Source of the DNA: Thereva unica
Lineage: Eukaryota > Arthropoda > Insecta > Diptera > Therevidae
Direction: 5' to 3'
Length of the DNA: 64,000 nucleotides
NCBI GenBank assembly: GCA_949987705.1
Contig: OX465286.1
Coordinates: forward strand, 7,355,445-7,419,444
Position 1 is the first letter of the stretch. The number at the start of each line of letters is the position of its first letter. Shown piece after piece: positions 12,546 to 24,864 of the stretch. The notes beneath the pieces are model-generated. The model did not search any database, had not been told where the DNA came from, and saw only the letters and a list, made by a program, of their open reading frames with translations. Both the position numbers and the translations under genes were made by a program.

Positions 12546-13404
12546 ATTTATGACAGTTATGGTTTTGTTGTTGTGTTTATTTATTTTTAACGCAAAATTT
12601 TTCTGACAAATTTTGAAAGTTCTTAATATACTCAGATTTAAGTGTTTGTTTTAATAAAAAATTGTACTTTAATCTAATTTATTGTTGTAAAATAATTAAT
12701 AATGTAATTCAATCAATTTTTTTAATGTTTATTTATTTGAATACCCGAGATTTTTTGTTTGCATTTTTTTTTTTAATATACAAATGTGACAAGTGAAAAC
12801 TGTTTATGATTCTTTTCGGGATTTTTGGAAAGAAAGTAAGTAAATATCATAGATTATTCAGAATAATGAAGTGATTATAATTAGTAATTGCTCTATTTGG
12901 TGTTTTTAGTTTAATCAAATTATTTTGGAGAATATTATATTTTGTACAAGATTGTGATATTGAGCTAAGAGCCTTTTTTGGGGTATCCTTTATCAATGAC
13001 AATTCACATCGCTTGCGCCTTTTCAAATTTGTAATAATAATAGAACAATAACAAAAAAAAAATGAATGAATAAACCTGTGTAGGTGTCTTTTAAAATTAT
13101 TTATATATATTAATAAAAACTTAATTTAATTTTTTATCAAGGTAATAACGTTATGAATTCTGATAAAATCTATTTTATCATTAAATATTAGTGGCAATCC
13201 TTTCAGAATCAATGAAATGTAATTAAAACCAATTAACGAGGAAGCCGGCTGATACCATAGCTCTAGCATAATGTACAATATATGACGGTATGCCCGATAA
13301 ATTGCGTTGTGCTGTCTATCTTTGTAGTAGGCCTACAATAAAGCGTTTTAGAAAATATTATCCACAGAAATTGGATAAAATTGTGTAATTTCTTGTGCCT
13401 GTGG
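12546..13404. other. AT-rich spacer
   Basis: Very AT-rich DNA directly after the satellite, with many T and A runs. No gene, RNA or repeat unit is recognised. Confidence 0.45.
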
Positions 13405-13512
13405 GATTATTTTTCCAAATTTATTTTTAAATCTAAATTTCTGAAATTTCATCCCCGTCCAATTGCGCATCGGCGTCAGTGCACCATTTGCACCTATGAA
13501 AGCGCCAGCCTT
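13405..13512 (-). mobile_element. hAT-like MITE (GGCGC family), fragment
   Basis: Only the 5' portion of the family (minus orientation) is visible: TTTCTGAAATTTCATCCCCG, a diverged CGGCGTCAGTGCACC palindrome region, then CACCTATGAAAGCGCCAGCC. The other end is lost. Confidence 0.65.
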
Positions 13513-13661
13513 ACACTAGTATAACCGTTTATCTTAAGTTTAGTATGATTTTCTAAATTTCATAACGATTAGTGGGCTTTAGGAAAATACCCCTATAATT
13601 ATGATTTATCAAGTCAATACCCATTACCTTTGGCATTATTAGTATTAGTAACAATTTTATT

Positions 13662-14255
13662 CCCAGCGGGAAAACTAGCTAGGGGTTACTCAGGTAAATC
13701 CAAGAATTCATTAATGATTTGTGTAACCGCCTACAAGGTAATCGAAAAATTCTACTGCAAATTTGGGAAAATGGAGGCCTTTACATTGTAATGGCTAGGT
13801 AAGCGACTGGGTAATGACTTGTGAAATACTTTCATTAGAATAGTGGATGTGTTTTATTATTCTTTGTCTTGTCGAAGCCTCTCTTCTTGAATTTATTCCG
13901 TCCTCAAAATTCGTTCGGAGTGGATCGTGACCAAGTGCAGTCAAAAAGGTATCTTGCTAGTAAAATTCTCACCAAATGTAGCAGAAATGCAATGGCAATT
14001 TCGGATATTATTGTTTTCAATGCTAAAAAGGGTAGCCAGAAATTAATTCTTCATGCCTTACATGGTAATCTATGTATTCACCTAATACACTTCACCTCTG
14101 AATTAAGCCTTCGTCTGTAATGCCTACAGTAAGTACTTACCACCCTAGGACATCCCGATGTAAAAGTAACCTATTATTTCATCACAAAGGTAATGGGTCC
14201 ATCTCATTACCACCTCGCTTACCTAGCCATTACATTTCCCGCTGGGTTAGCTTGT
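13662..14255. repeat. Possible TIR element (CCCAGCGGGAAA)
   Basis: CCCAGCGGGAAA near 13672 is inverted as TTTCCCGCTGGG near 14238. The adjoining GTAATGGCTAGGTAAGCG near 13788 is inverted as CGCTTACCTAGCCATTAC near 14217-14234. This suggests an element with complex inverted ends. No target duplication is seen, and open frames inside (13869-14464) carry no motif. Confidence 0.35.
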
Positions 14256-16377
14256 TATTGAGTGTGTATCTGTTTCACACCAAGCCAGAGAAGATAGAAT
14301 TTCAAGTGAAATCCCTGCTATATACCCCCCCTTTGAATAAACTATTGTATTGCTGGGTGCTAAGAGAATTGATAAAACACATACTTTATTACCTAAACGA
14401 AATGCACGAAAGATACCCAGAAAATTGCTGCTGTAGTAATCATACTCAACATGTACACATCTAAATAATCACCTCGACCTTTTGTTTCTGCGTACCTGCA
14501 TGCGTAGAGATTATATTTATAACTACACAGGTCCATGCGAACATTGGATTTCAGCAACAGCAACCAGAGAGTTAGTAACAAAAATAAACAAAAAACACGA
14601 GATCAATGCTATCCACCAGCTGTCGGTCTAATAAGTTATTCAAGACCGCAGGATACAGGGACTAATAGCCTTTTGACCGTATTAAATTATCTCTTCAATA
14701 ACAATACCGACAGAACCAAAATCCGCAGAGCTTTTGGTTCCGGTAAAGTCGGTTTTCTAATTAAATCCAACCCCATTCATCGTAATCTCCTCATTAACGA
14801 CTACTAAACCCAAGTATCCACACCTATCCCTGTTATCCCTGTTGCTAGTGGTGTGGCCGAATGTCAATCTGATTGAATCTAAAATACAACCCCCTTCGCC
14901 GCCGCGCCGCTTCATGCCATATTGACCTGAACATACCACCTCCATTAGTAAAGCTATTTATTAAAAGGAAATTAACATGTTTCCTGATAATTTCACTCCT
15001 CGGCCATTTTATGTGTTAGTTGCCACGGAATTCAATTTCAAAATCGTAATAAATTCCTCTGAACGGGCGGGCGACCCCAACTTGCCAAACTGGAAGCGAC
15101 CTAGCCCCGTCGGATTTAGATCCGGAATAAAGTTTAGGCTTGTTTCTTGTACTCCCTAGTAAACTAGATGGCCTTTGATTTCAATAGTGACTTTGATTTC
15201 AATTGCACTTGCGGACTCGAACGACAAGGATCCACTGAAATATCCACCGCTACCATTCGTCCAACCGGGGAGCGACTACATGAAGTACAGAGCCACATCG
15301 GGCTTGATATATTTCATCTATGCGAAACCTGTCCTTGACAGATAATCTACAGGGCTGTGTTATCATATCTATTATACATGTCACAGGAATAACAAATAAA
15401 AGGAGAAGGCAAAACGTATAAACGTTAAAGGGAGACTCTCACTCACTATCTGTGTACTGTCAACATTATAAAAAGCGCCTTGAATTTTTTTTTTTTGGAT
15501 ATCTGCCAGGGGTTTCGGGACATTATTTTGAGAGCGTCCGTATCCGTTTCCTTCACGGACTTCTTGCATCCCTCCTCTTATGTATGTATGTACATATTTC
15601 TTGTCCTCGTGGTCTCTTTGATTTGGTAATGGTCTAGCTTCAATGCTCAAAAAACTAACAGAAGCAGTTGGTTGCTTTGATAGATTATCCTAGTGCAGGG
15701 ACCATATTTAAAATTTATTAGAAGAAAAATATTGCGAAAAGGATGCAGGTGGATTTTTCCACGAAATACAAAAGTATTCGCATCTCAATATTGCGTATGT
15801 ATATGTATTTTTACAAATTCAGTTTGTGCAAATACCTGCTGTGTATTGGTTCATAGTTTAAAGAGAAATTTTTCACCAAACGATTCATATGAAACTGTGT
15901 GGAAGTAGGAAACGATGCCAAGGAGACTTTACCCGGGACATTGTCCTGTATGCATGCCGAGTTATCAGTGAGTCGGAATGGATGATTTAAACTGGGAACG
16001 TATGGATGCAATTAAAGATAAAATGCCGCCCTACAGAGGGTACAAATATTAAGCCTCGTTGGCCTTGCTTTTTCCCGATAGTGCCTTGCCACTATAGATC
16101 CGCTATTATGCTGGGGGAAAATGATTTTGACGTAGCACGCATTACTTTGAGTTGTATCTATTAAAAAACCATTGTACTGATAGTTGCTGTGTTAGCTTAC
16201 AGTGTGGCTTGTTTGGCAAGTAAATAAACAAATAAACATTTCCAATATAGATGCATCTCCAAATGTACATCAAATTCTCTACATTATAGTTAGGAAAATT
16301 TTAGTCAAATATTTTTTTGCAACAAAGCAGCGCGCAGCAAAAGATCAAACGTGAATTCTTTTCATTTACACAAACAG
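14256..16377. other. Unassigned stretch
   Basis: No gene, RNA or repeat is recognised. Open frames are under 100 codons and show no motifs. Confidence 0.4.
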
Positions 16378-17045
16378 GTCGTCCATTAATTACGTGAGGC
16401 GTTTAGGGGGGGGGGGAGGGGGTCGAGCGGAATCTCACCAAATCTCACAGAGGGGCGTCGCGGCAAATATCACGTAAATTTTTTTCCCCAACAAACATGT
16501 TTCTCCACTAACCACTCGCATTCACTTACAGGCCGCCGCCAGGACAGATCTGCAGGCACGGCCCGATGAAGGCAATACAATATTCAGTCTGACTGGGGAT
16601 AAGGACTTCAGGTATCCGCCTGACAGGCCGTGGCGTGCAGGTAACGTCATGATTCCCTACAGACACCCAGGCAAATACGACCGTTTAGAATAGCAGGTTG
16701 TTAATACACAAGTACATGACCTCAACGAAAACTTGAAAGGTACAAACAGATTGGTGATTGGAAAAACATTTAAAATATACGCACCATCATATTTGCTGAC
16801 ATAATGGACAGGCGGCGCGGAAAAATGAAATGTATGGGAAATTCTCTCGCAGGCGGCCGCCGTTACCGCCTTTGCGCTATTATGTTTGTGCCTTAGGCGG
16901 CTTAGACAGACTCACGCCGTGAACACCCGCGAACAAGCGTGAATGCGAGTGTTAATGGTTTTTTCGCGCCTTGCTTTCAGGTCCCACTGCATACGGCAGG
17001 AATTCGTGCGGTAAATTCATAATGCCCACCTGACGGGACTTTCTG
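16378..17045 (-). mobile_element. GGTCGTCC TIR element, partial copy
   Basis: The left end GGTCGTCCATTAATTACGTG is followed by a G-rich stretch and AATCTCACCAAATCTCAC, matching in reverse the right end of the complete element at 27089-28065. Internal blocks also match in reverse (CAGGTATCCGCCTGACAGGC near 16610; TCACGCCGTGAACACCCGC near 16912). The opposite terminus is not found, so the right boundary is approximate. Confidence 0.7.
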
Positions 17046-17205
17046 CATTTGTGCTCGTGTGTTAATTGCTGTTCATAGTTTTCTGTGCATTTTCTTTTGA
17101 AGTGTCTAATGTGGTGAAATACTTTTTAATAAAAATAAAGTGTCCTGGTGTCCTGAAGGTTGGCAATTTCGGGGCCGCAGCTCCTTATTTAATTATTAAG
17201 TGTAG

Positions 17206-17485
17206 ATCTTGTGTATAACCGTTGGTGGATGCAGAAACCTCATTTCTAATTCAGTGGCTCTATGACATGGATGCATCCTTAAGAAGGGGTCTTGACCAGC
17301 TCCAGGGTGCTTTAACTTTTTTGAAATCACTAATTTCGGCTAGAATTTATCAAAATTTTAAATTGAGTTCAGTAGCTGATGAAGGGCTAGTGTACATCGT
17401 TGGTGAATACAGAAAGGGAGCTCATCCCACTCAGTGGCTCTATGAAGTATGCAGAATGAAAGGGGTCTTGAGCAAACTTCACTAT
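17206..17485. repeat. Diverged direct duplication
   Basis: Two related segments about 179 bp apart (near 17210-17310 and 17390-17485) share CGTTGGTGRATRCAGAAA-type sequence, CAGTGGCTCTATGA and AAGGGGTCTTGA. The segment is open for 88 codons on the plus strand, but no domain is recognised. Confidence 0.4.
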
Positions 17486-18553
17486 TAAAGTAACATTCGT
17501 TCAACTTTCTTTTTCTCTTTTTCCCAGATTAAAATACTTCTGGTGCTGAAGTACGTCGATGAAAGAAACTAAACTATACAAAAAAAAAAAAAAAATAGAA
17601 ACATCTATCAAATTTCAAGTTCCCAGGTCATACTTTTAAAAATAGGTACTTTTACTTAAAGATTAATTATTATCTACAATTATTGAGATTAACTGAAACT
17701 GAGCAGCAATGAACAGCTGCGACTTGGTAAAATAAATAAATGAATATCTTATCTTTTATAATTCTCGTAAAAGGCGCGCTCCATTTCCTTTTTTCTCTCT
17801 CTCTTAAATACTTCTTTTTCTATAAAATTAATTAAGTAAAGTATGTACATATTTTAGAGTCTTGAGAATATTCCCATCCTCGTTGGTATTTTTTAGACGA
17901 TATTTAACTTTAAAGTAGCGTAAAATTTTCTAAATATAGGGAAAGTTTTTCTTTTAAACTTTTTCTCCTTTTTTTTCACCTTCTTATCTTCACTTCAATT
18001 CCCTTGTCAGGAAGAGTAAATTTTCCCGTTTAGAGAGCTAGCTAGCTAGTCCTTTGCAGAAATACAAAAAAAAAAAAAATTGGTAGTCACAAGATGATTA
18101 GGAAATTCAACTTTGGCAACGGCGGCGGCAGCCCCAAAATCGCATTAATCATTCTTAAATCAGAAACAATTAATATTCTTTCATCCTGTTTACGGTTTCA
18201 ATCGATCTTTCTGATAGCGACCTTTAACTTTAAGCTATTCTTGAAGTGGATATAATTTATGACATGAAATCCTTTTTTTTTATATTTTCTTACACATTTT
18301 GAAGGATTACTTCTACGGATACAACAAGGATTAAAAAGTTAGGGCGTTTATGATAATAACAAAAAAAAAATGATTAATATTGGATACATGCACGTTTTAT
18401 GTGGAACATAATTGGGTTGTGTGTGCGGGGGGGGCATAAGGGAGTTGTTCGATCGCGTGAATTAGTAATTAATCTATGTAGCAGTAACTGAATAATACCA
18501 GATGGTATTTCAATGCAACACAGAGCAGTCTTCTTAATACATGCTGTGCTGGC
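17486..18553. other. AT-rich spacer
   Basis: No gene is recognised. A runs (17580-17595, 18065-18079, 18361-18370) and T runs dominate. Confidence 0.45.
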
Positions 18554-18783
18554 CAGGGGCGGCGCTTTCATAGGTGCAAATGGTGCACTTGCACCGGGCG
18601 CAATTGGACAAGGGCGCAATTTCAGAAAATTAAAACTTTGAAAAAAATAGAAAAAGTGTCGGTGTGTGTGTGTGTGAAATTTTGTCTTTTTCCATTTTTA
18701 TGCACTGTGATCAAAAATGAAGAACTGATGGGGTGCAATATGGTGTACTGCACCGGGCGCAAAAAACCCAAGTGCCGGCTTTG
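18554..18783 (+). mobile_element. hAT-like MITE (GGCGC family), 8-bp TSD
   Basis: A full 230-bp copy from CAGGGGCGGCGCTTTCATAG to GTGCCGGCTTTG. Perfect 8-bp repeats GTGCTGGC flank it at 18546-18553 and 18784-18791. It carries the palindrome GGTGCACTTGCACC and, internally, a short (GT)n run at 18659-18675. Confidence 0.92.
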
Positions 18784-19199
18784 GTGCTGGCTAAGTCTCA
18801 TTTCCTCATAATTAGCAAAGCAATTATAGACATTGTTGACACTTCAACAATATTCTCTTCCCTATACGCTCTAGGGAAGTGATGGCGAACCTATGATCCG
18901 CGGGTCAGACACTGATGACCCAACGCGTTTAGTTTCATAGACTTTCTTTTATATCTTAAAAGAAAGAACAGACAATTAAAAATATTAAAAAAAAAAATAG
19001 TATATTTCTTATTTCGAATTTATAAACAAATATTTCAAAGGGGGGGGGGGGATATTAGCTAGCTTCTATCATATCCCTGCAGGGCCGGGGCTTGGGTTTG
19101 GCTGATTTTATCTTTTTTGGCTCAATTTTTAATTTCAACTTTTATTTTATTGTGTCTTTTTAATTATCTATCTCGTCTACTGAAACTTCATTCAGTACC

Positions 19200-20146
19200 A
19201 TTTTGGCTAAGAGTTTACTCACATCGAAAAAAACTCGATAAAATTGTGGCGTTTTACTTTGAAAACCGAGATTTTGTGAAGAATTTCTTTGAGCACGGGT
19301 CTGTGATCACTCGCCAACGTCCCATTCGACGGCGTCCGCCAATGAAGTTGTTGAAGCGGTAATGGAGAATTGCGTGAGTGCCAATATTCCCCAAAAATGT
19401 GTTGTATTGCCGCCGATCTCAGGAATTATACGTGAGTGGAACGACTCTAAGGAGGATTATGAAGCAAGATCTTCATCTTTTCCCATACAAAGTGCAACTT
19501 ACTCAATGATTGTTGCCAACAGACAAGCCGCGTCATTTGTTATATGGAAATGCCGTCGTAAGAATAATCGATGCTGAGCCAAATTTTTGGGACAAAATTT
19601 TTATGACGAACGAGGCTAACTTTACCTTCTCTGGAGGAGTCAATAAACAAAACTGCCGAATTTTGGGAAACAGAGAACGCACAATTCATTCACGAAACAC
19701 CACTGCACGTCGAGAAAGTCACTGTTTGGGTCGAAGTGTGCTCAAAAAAACATCATTAGACCATTTTTCTTCAAAGATCGAGAAACCCTCGACGACGCAC
19801 GCGGCTGGTGCATATCGTGTGTCCGAAAACGCTTGAAAAAGGTATGACGAACGTTTTTTCAAATAGACCAACCGCAGCCACTACAATGAAGTTCTTGCAA
19901 AAGTAAAGTTTATTCCTGCAAGCCAAAGACCATTGACGAACTCAAAGATAACGTACGAGCCGGAAGTAGATGCTATTATGCCCGAAAATAGTTGCTTTTA
20001 ATCGACATTACATTTAAAACTGATTTGAAATAAATGGTAGGGAATATCCTAAATAAATCTGGCTCATTTGTCAGAAACGGCTAAAAAATGTCGGAGTTAT
20101 TAAATGTTGAAATACCGAAGGTCTAGATGGCGCACCTCACCTAGTA
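19200..20146 (+). pseudogene. mariner-type transposase pseudogene (copy A)
   Basis: A Tc1/mariner-superfamily transposase relic spread over several frames. An N-terminal helix-turn-helix-like piece (KIVAFYFENRDFVKNFFEHG, 19237-19296) is followed by PTDKPRHLLYGN (19513-19548), then DKIFMTNEANFTFSGGVNKQNCRI (19591-19662), and a frame-broken VWV/KTSLDHFSS stretch. VNKQNCRI is characteristic of this transposase group. The usual catalytic MT/SDEA motif reads MTNEA, so the first catalytic Asp has become Asn. The 3' terminal inverted repeat lies at about 20083-20146 and matches, in reverse, the left end of copy B at 58881. The left terminus is not recognised. The element is inactive. Confidence 0.82.
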
Positions 20147-20164
20147 GGCAAATTTACATATTTT

Positions 20165-20232
20165 ATGGGGGGCCTCAAGGGTTTTTTATTTAACAGGGGG
20201 GTCGCACTATCATAAAGTTTGGAAACCACTGA
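20165..20232 (-). repeat. hAT-like terminal fragment (CAGTGGTTTCC)
   Basis: On the minus strand the segment reads CAGTGGTTTCCAAACTTTAT then a GCGACCCCC block. This combination is typical of hAT-superfamily ends. No partner terminus or target duplication is identified. Confidence 0.4.
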
Positions 20233-22042
20233 CTTAAGATGTAGTAGATGCAGTAGATGTAGTAGCAGAATCCAGTAGACGTAGTAGTAGAACTAGCTGT
20301 AAGCATGACCATGTAAGTAAGAATGAATATGTACTATGGAATAAATAGTCATAAGGCATAGACCCGGATGTTTAAGTGACTAACATTAATATAGTTACCA
20401 GGAATGATAATTCAATTACAATTACAATTTTATATGGTAGTCAAGTATAGCCACTCAACAATTCCCTTTATTCATTAAATGCGACAACTAGAATCAAGTT
20501 GTGTTAGCATTATCCAAACTCATCATCCCAGCTCGTTATTCTGAAAACAGCAAATGCCGTGTCTAGTCATATAGACGGCTGTTTTCTTTTCAATTGAAGT
20601 CAATTCTAACATACATATCCAGTGACGACAACCCCAGCAAGCAACGTACCCTAATTCCTATTCGGTCTCACTGCTCCTTACGCCTCCACCCCCCCCCCCC
20701 CCCCACCCATCGCTCAACATTACCAAATGAGCTTCCATGTCGCCATTAATCCTGCGACCAGATTCTATTGTTATTGCATTTGGGCTACTTCCAAAAAATC
20801 CTTCCTCCCTTCTCGCTATTAATTTTTTTTGTGCTTTTTTCAAGTCTCTAATCTTGGCGTCGGCATTCCCTGCTAGATAACTTTTCCTCATGCTCTACTT
20901 ACACACAGAAAAATGTTGCCACTGATACTGCAAAATTTTTGTATTGTTCTTCTATCCATCTTTTATGTTACTAGAGCTAGCTAGAGAGATGTGGAACGAG
21001 ATGGACTCTGTGTAGAAGAATCTTTACGATTCGGAATGTGCATAAAAGAATTCTGGAGACTATTTTATATCAGGTGGGGTTAGAGAGGGCAAATAGACCA
21101 GCAGGAAGGATGTCAGGCAAAGGAATTTTCAATGTTTTTTTTTCTCGAGTGATTAAGGGGTGGAAAATAAAATGAAAAGGTTCGGGGGCAAATCAAGGTT
21201 AGGTTTCAATAGGAGGATGTAGGTTTCATAACTTTGTTTCTATGGGAGTAATAATTTTTTTTTTTGTAAAATTCCCATTCTCAATATTCACCTTAAATAA
21301 TTAAATTTAAAATCACATATACCCCCCACCCCCAGCGTTCCCCGCCGCCGTCGCACTTTCAAATATTCCTTTATGTCACTTCTCTATGGAGGAAGAGAAT
21401 TTCTTATGAAGAACGAAAACTTTTCTAAAGAAAAAGAGTTGGGGAAGGGGTGGAGGAGGGGGGAATGAAAATATTGAAAATCCAACAAAACACTTAAAAG
21501 TGCACTGAAAAAATAAGGTTATTCCACCATTGAAGTGGTCATCAGTTTCAGGGTGAGGGAGGAGGGTGTAACAGTTAAACTCATTTAGCCTTGAACAGTT
21601 TGATTGAAATGAAAAAGGTAGACGACGGTGTATGGGTGAGGGGGCGAATGAGGAAAAGGATTGGAGCAACAAAAAAAAAATTACTTTCAGCCTTCAGGGA
21701 ATTCATGTTCCAAGTTTTTCTTGCCTGGTAAAAGGACGGTTGTAGGTTAAGTTTAAGGCAAACTTTTTTTTTTTTTGGGATAATTTGTAAATGGAGCGAC
21801 GATCCTTAAGGATATGGATTTTTTTTTCACCCATACACTCGATTCGTTACTGAATGAATTCAGGAGAAAATCTTAAAGAACCCGTTTTTATCTGTTATGT
21901 GTCAGAAGCACTCCTATAAAATTGAAGTTTGTTGCATTTTTACTCTTAAGAGTGTTTTGAACAGCTTGAAGATATTATTCTCGTAAATACATTTTCTTTT
22001 GCAGTATTTGTCATGATTTTTCATGTTTTTTAAACATCTACA
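20233..22042. other. Unassigned stretch with simple repeats
   Basis: No gene is recognised. There is an imperfect GTAGTAGATG-type minisatellite at about 20240-20292, a C run at 20690-20704, and several T runs. The remaining sequence shows no family motif. Confidence 0.4.
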
Positions 22043-22270
22043 CAGGGGCGGAGCTTTCATAGATGTGTGCCAATGGTGCACTTGAACCGGGCGCAATTTC
22101 AGAAAATATTTAAAATAATTGAAATTGTGCTCTCGTAAGTTCATTTTTATCTATTAAAGGAACTGTATCTTTTCCCATTGTCCTTGACTGCGATAAAAAA
22201 AAATTAAGAGCTGATGGGGCGCAATATAGCATACTGCACCGGGCGCAAAAAAACCAATGCCCCGGCCCTG
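22043..22270 (+). mobile_element. hAT-like MITE (GGCGC family), 8-bp TSD
   Basis: A full 228-bp copy from CAGGGGCGGAGC to CCCCGGCCCTG. Perfect 8-bp repeats CATCTACA flank it at 22035-22042 and 22271-22278. The two CACCGGGCGCAA-type motifs and the TTGTCCTTGACTGCGAT block are present. Confidence 0.92.
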
Positions 22271-24350
22271 CATCTACATATAAAAACATTGCCAAATCAC
22301 ACGTGTGGTTGATTTCAAAACATATTAAGAATATTTTTTTTTTATCTTTTCCATAAAAGAAAAAAAAAAAATAATACAGGAACACAAAACATTTCTCCCC
22401 TGTGCAAGTAGTAACATAAAAGTGAGGAAAAACTGCCTAAAGATAATCGAATCAAAAATAATAAAATTAAGACTTCGACCTCACTAGATAACAGAACAGC
22501 TTACTAACGTTATTTAATCGAAAAGTTGACTCCCCAAAGCACACGAAATTCACGAGATTCATGGAAAGTGAGCAAACACATAGAAAAAAAAAAGATAAAA
22601 ACAAAAGTGCCTGGAAGCGGTCCTTAGGAAAACAATCCTCCAGTTATGATAGAAGGAAACTTCAACATATACCATATACCACCCCCCACTAGGACTCCAA
22701 AGGAACAAAAACCGGGAAAAAAATACGGGGGTGTGTGTATGTCGCATTGTGTAATCCCTGTGATACTATATATATATATTTCTTAAACTTGGGTGACGAT
22801 TCTGCGGCAGAACGAAGTTTGATTCGATTGTAGAAATTACACCCTATCAATGCAATAATGTTATTTGTATTCAAAGCTACTTATGTGGACTTTGTATGAT
22901 GCTCCTGAAATAACAAAAATAAAAACAGGATAAGGGGAGTAACGGGGGGGGGGGGGGGGTGGGGGGTTGGCAGGAACCAAGCAGAAAAAATACAGATTGG
23001 AAAACATTCAACATCCGGTTATGCCATTCTTCGAGGGACTTCGATATAGTAGAATAGCATAAAAGAGGTGCCAACACAACACTGCCTCAAGAAAGGGATC
23101 GAATACTGATGAAAACAAAAGGTAGAAGAAGGATTTAGCGTGTAGTATTTTTGTTTTTGTTGTTGTTGTTACTGTTGTTGCCAGTTTTGTGTTCGGCACA
23201 CAACCGGATTTTTATAGAGTTGGTATAAAATAGATTGACACGCACTGTGTGAATGCTGTGTAGATTTTTGATAAAGGATAATATTGCGATGATATCTCTG
23301 TGATTTTTACGATAGTTGCATGATCCTTGTGTCAAATTGGCTTATCAATGAGCTCTAAAAGAAAAGTTTCAACCTTTGTATTTTATTTACATATACATAC
23401 AAGTACATATAGCCTTGGTGTTTGGGGGGCGGATCCAAAAAACAATTCTTGTGGGGGAAAATCAAATTTGACTCAAAATCTGGAGATGATGTTATTTGAA
23501 ATAGTATTCGGTGTACAGTTAAAAATTATAGTAACAATATTGACTCCCATAGTAACAATAAGTAACTCACAAGTAAAAAAAAACATTGTAAACCACAATG
23601 CTAAATGGAGTCACTCAATTTTCCGTTTTTCGTAAATACCCAGTATCTGAGCGGATAGTGGTGATAGCTCCCTATCTCTAGAACTATTTTCACTGGACTA
23701 TGCCGTCTGTCAAGGGTATGAAAAAACGGCTTGCCTATTCGCACCAAAACTACGGTTTCACACGGGTTGAACATGGCTACTATTAGATTGTATTTTTTAT
23801 AAAAATACAAAGTCTTTGCTGTATAGTTCTTGTCGGGCCTGCCCGATGTCAATTCGTTGTCCGAGGATACAACCATTGAACTTGAGGTGGACGATGGTGA
23901 CTCCAAACCCCATTTCGTTATTTTCTCTGGGATGAGTGTTGATGAAGATGTCAGCATGAAAGTGTAGTGGAGATAGAAGATAGAGAGATAATAAAAAAAA
24001 ATATTTCATACCTTATAGCCTATGGATTGCGCCTACTAGGGATACCATGTAAAAACGCTGCTTGCGTTAAAGGTGGTGCGAAAAAGAATGCAGCGCGAGC
24101 GAAGCTCAAGTTTTCCCAGCCCCATATCTCAAAAATGATTTGTTCTACGTTAATTTTCCGTATAGGACATTTTTATGCAGATTCATCTCCCGAACAATCT
24201 TTACTTAGCCAAAAATTGCATAAAACCGATAATTTACGAGATATTTGAGAAAAACTGATTTTCGTTAGCTTTGAACCTCCATAACTCGAGTAACCGGTCA
24301 GTGTTGGCTTTATGGACTTTTGGGAAATTATTTGTGAGCCCAAAATAAAG
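22271..24350. other. Unassigned stretch
   Basis: No gene is recognised. Poly-G at 22945-22960 and AT-rich simple sequence occur. The minus-strand open frame at 23601-23957 has no recognisable domain. Confidence 0.4.
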
Positions 24351-24353
24351 ACC

Positions 24354-24864
24354 CAGTGGGAAAAAGGAGTGCTCCAAGAGCCATCTTGGAGCGCTCCAAA
24401 AGGAGCTTAGAGTGCTCCCGTTGCCATACCCGTTCTATATTCTTTTTAACATTGCATGTCATTGCGAGGGAGCATACGTTTTTATGCTCCCAAAAAGGCG
24501 TTGTTGGAGCATTATAAAAAAGCTTTTTAAAAAAGGAATATTCATGGGCGCCTGTGGGTATGTGATCCGGTATCGAAAAGCTTTTATTTTGTTTATCTTT
24601 TGCAATTGCCTTTTTCTTTCCAAGCCGTGAGTGGCTTTACCAAAGCAGTCCCCCAACTAAACTCTATCAACTTCCAAAGCTGCTTGCCCTCCGTATCGAA
24701 CGAGAGCCGAGCTATTGAGTTTGCTAATGTCACATTTTATGGGCATGAAGATAATTGCCTGTTTTCTTTTTTTATATAAAATTTATGAAAGCTCCAAGAA
24801 AGCTCCCTTGAGAGTGCTCCAAGTACACTCCCCTGTGCATCGCTCCTAATTTTTGCCACTGGGG
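24354..24864. repeat. Dispersed repeat with hAT-like ends
   Basis: The left end CAGTGGGAAAAA and the right end (reverse complement) CAGTGGCAAAAATTAGGAGC are similar. Both ends carry GGAGTGCTCC-like motifs. The middle (24527-24805) is shared with 43328-43610, including TTCATGGGCGCCTGTGG and GCAGTCCCCCAACTAAA. No 8-bp duplication is visible, so the boundaries are tentative. Confidence 0.5.

Noticed and set aside
13869..14464. Two adjoining open frames as a gene
   Set aside because: They lie inside a probable inverted-repeat element and show no conserved motif.
18868..20232. One hAT element enclosing mariner copy A
   Set aside because: GTGATGGCGAACCTATGATC at 18873 and the reverse CAGTGGTTTCC end at 20232 look hAT-like but are not inverted copies of each other, and no 8-bp duplication is seen.
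23601..23957. 118-codon minus-strand frame
   Set aside because: No family motif, no neighbours, and it begins at a non-AUG start; not supportable as a gene.
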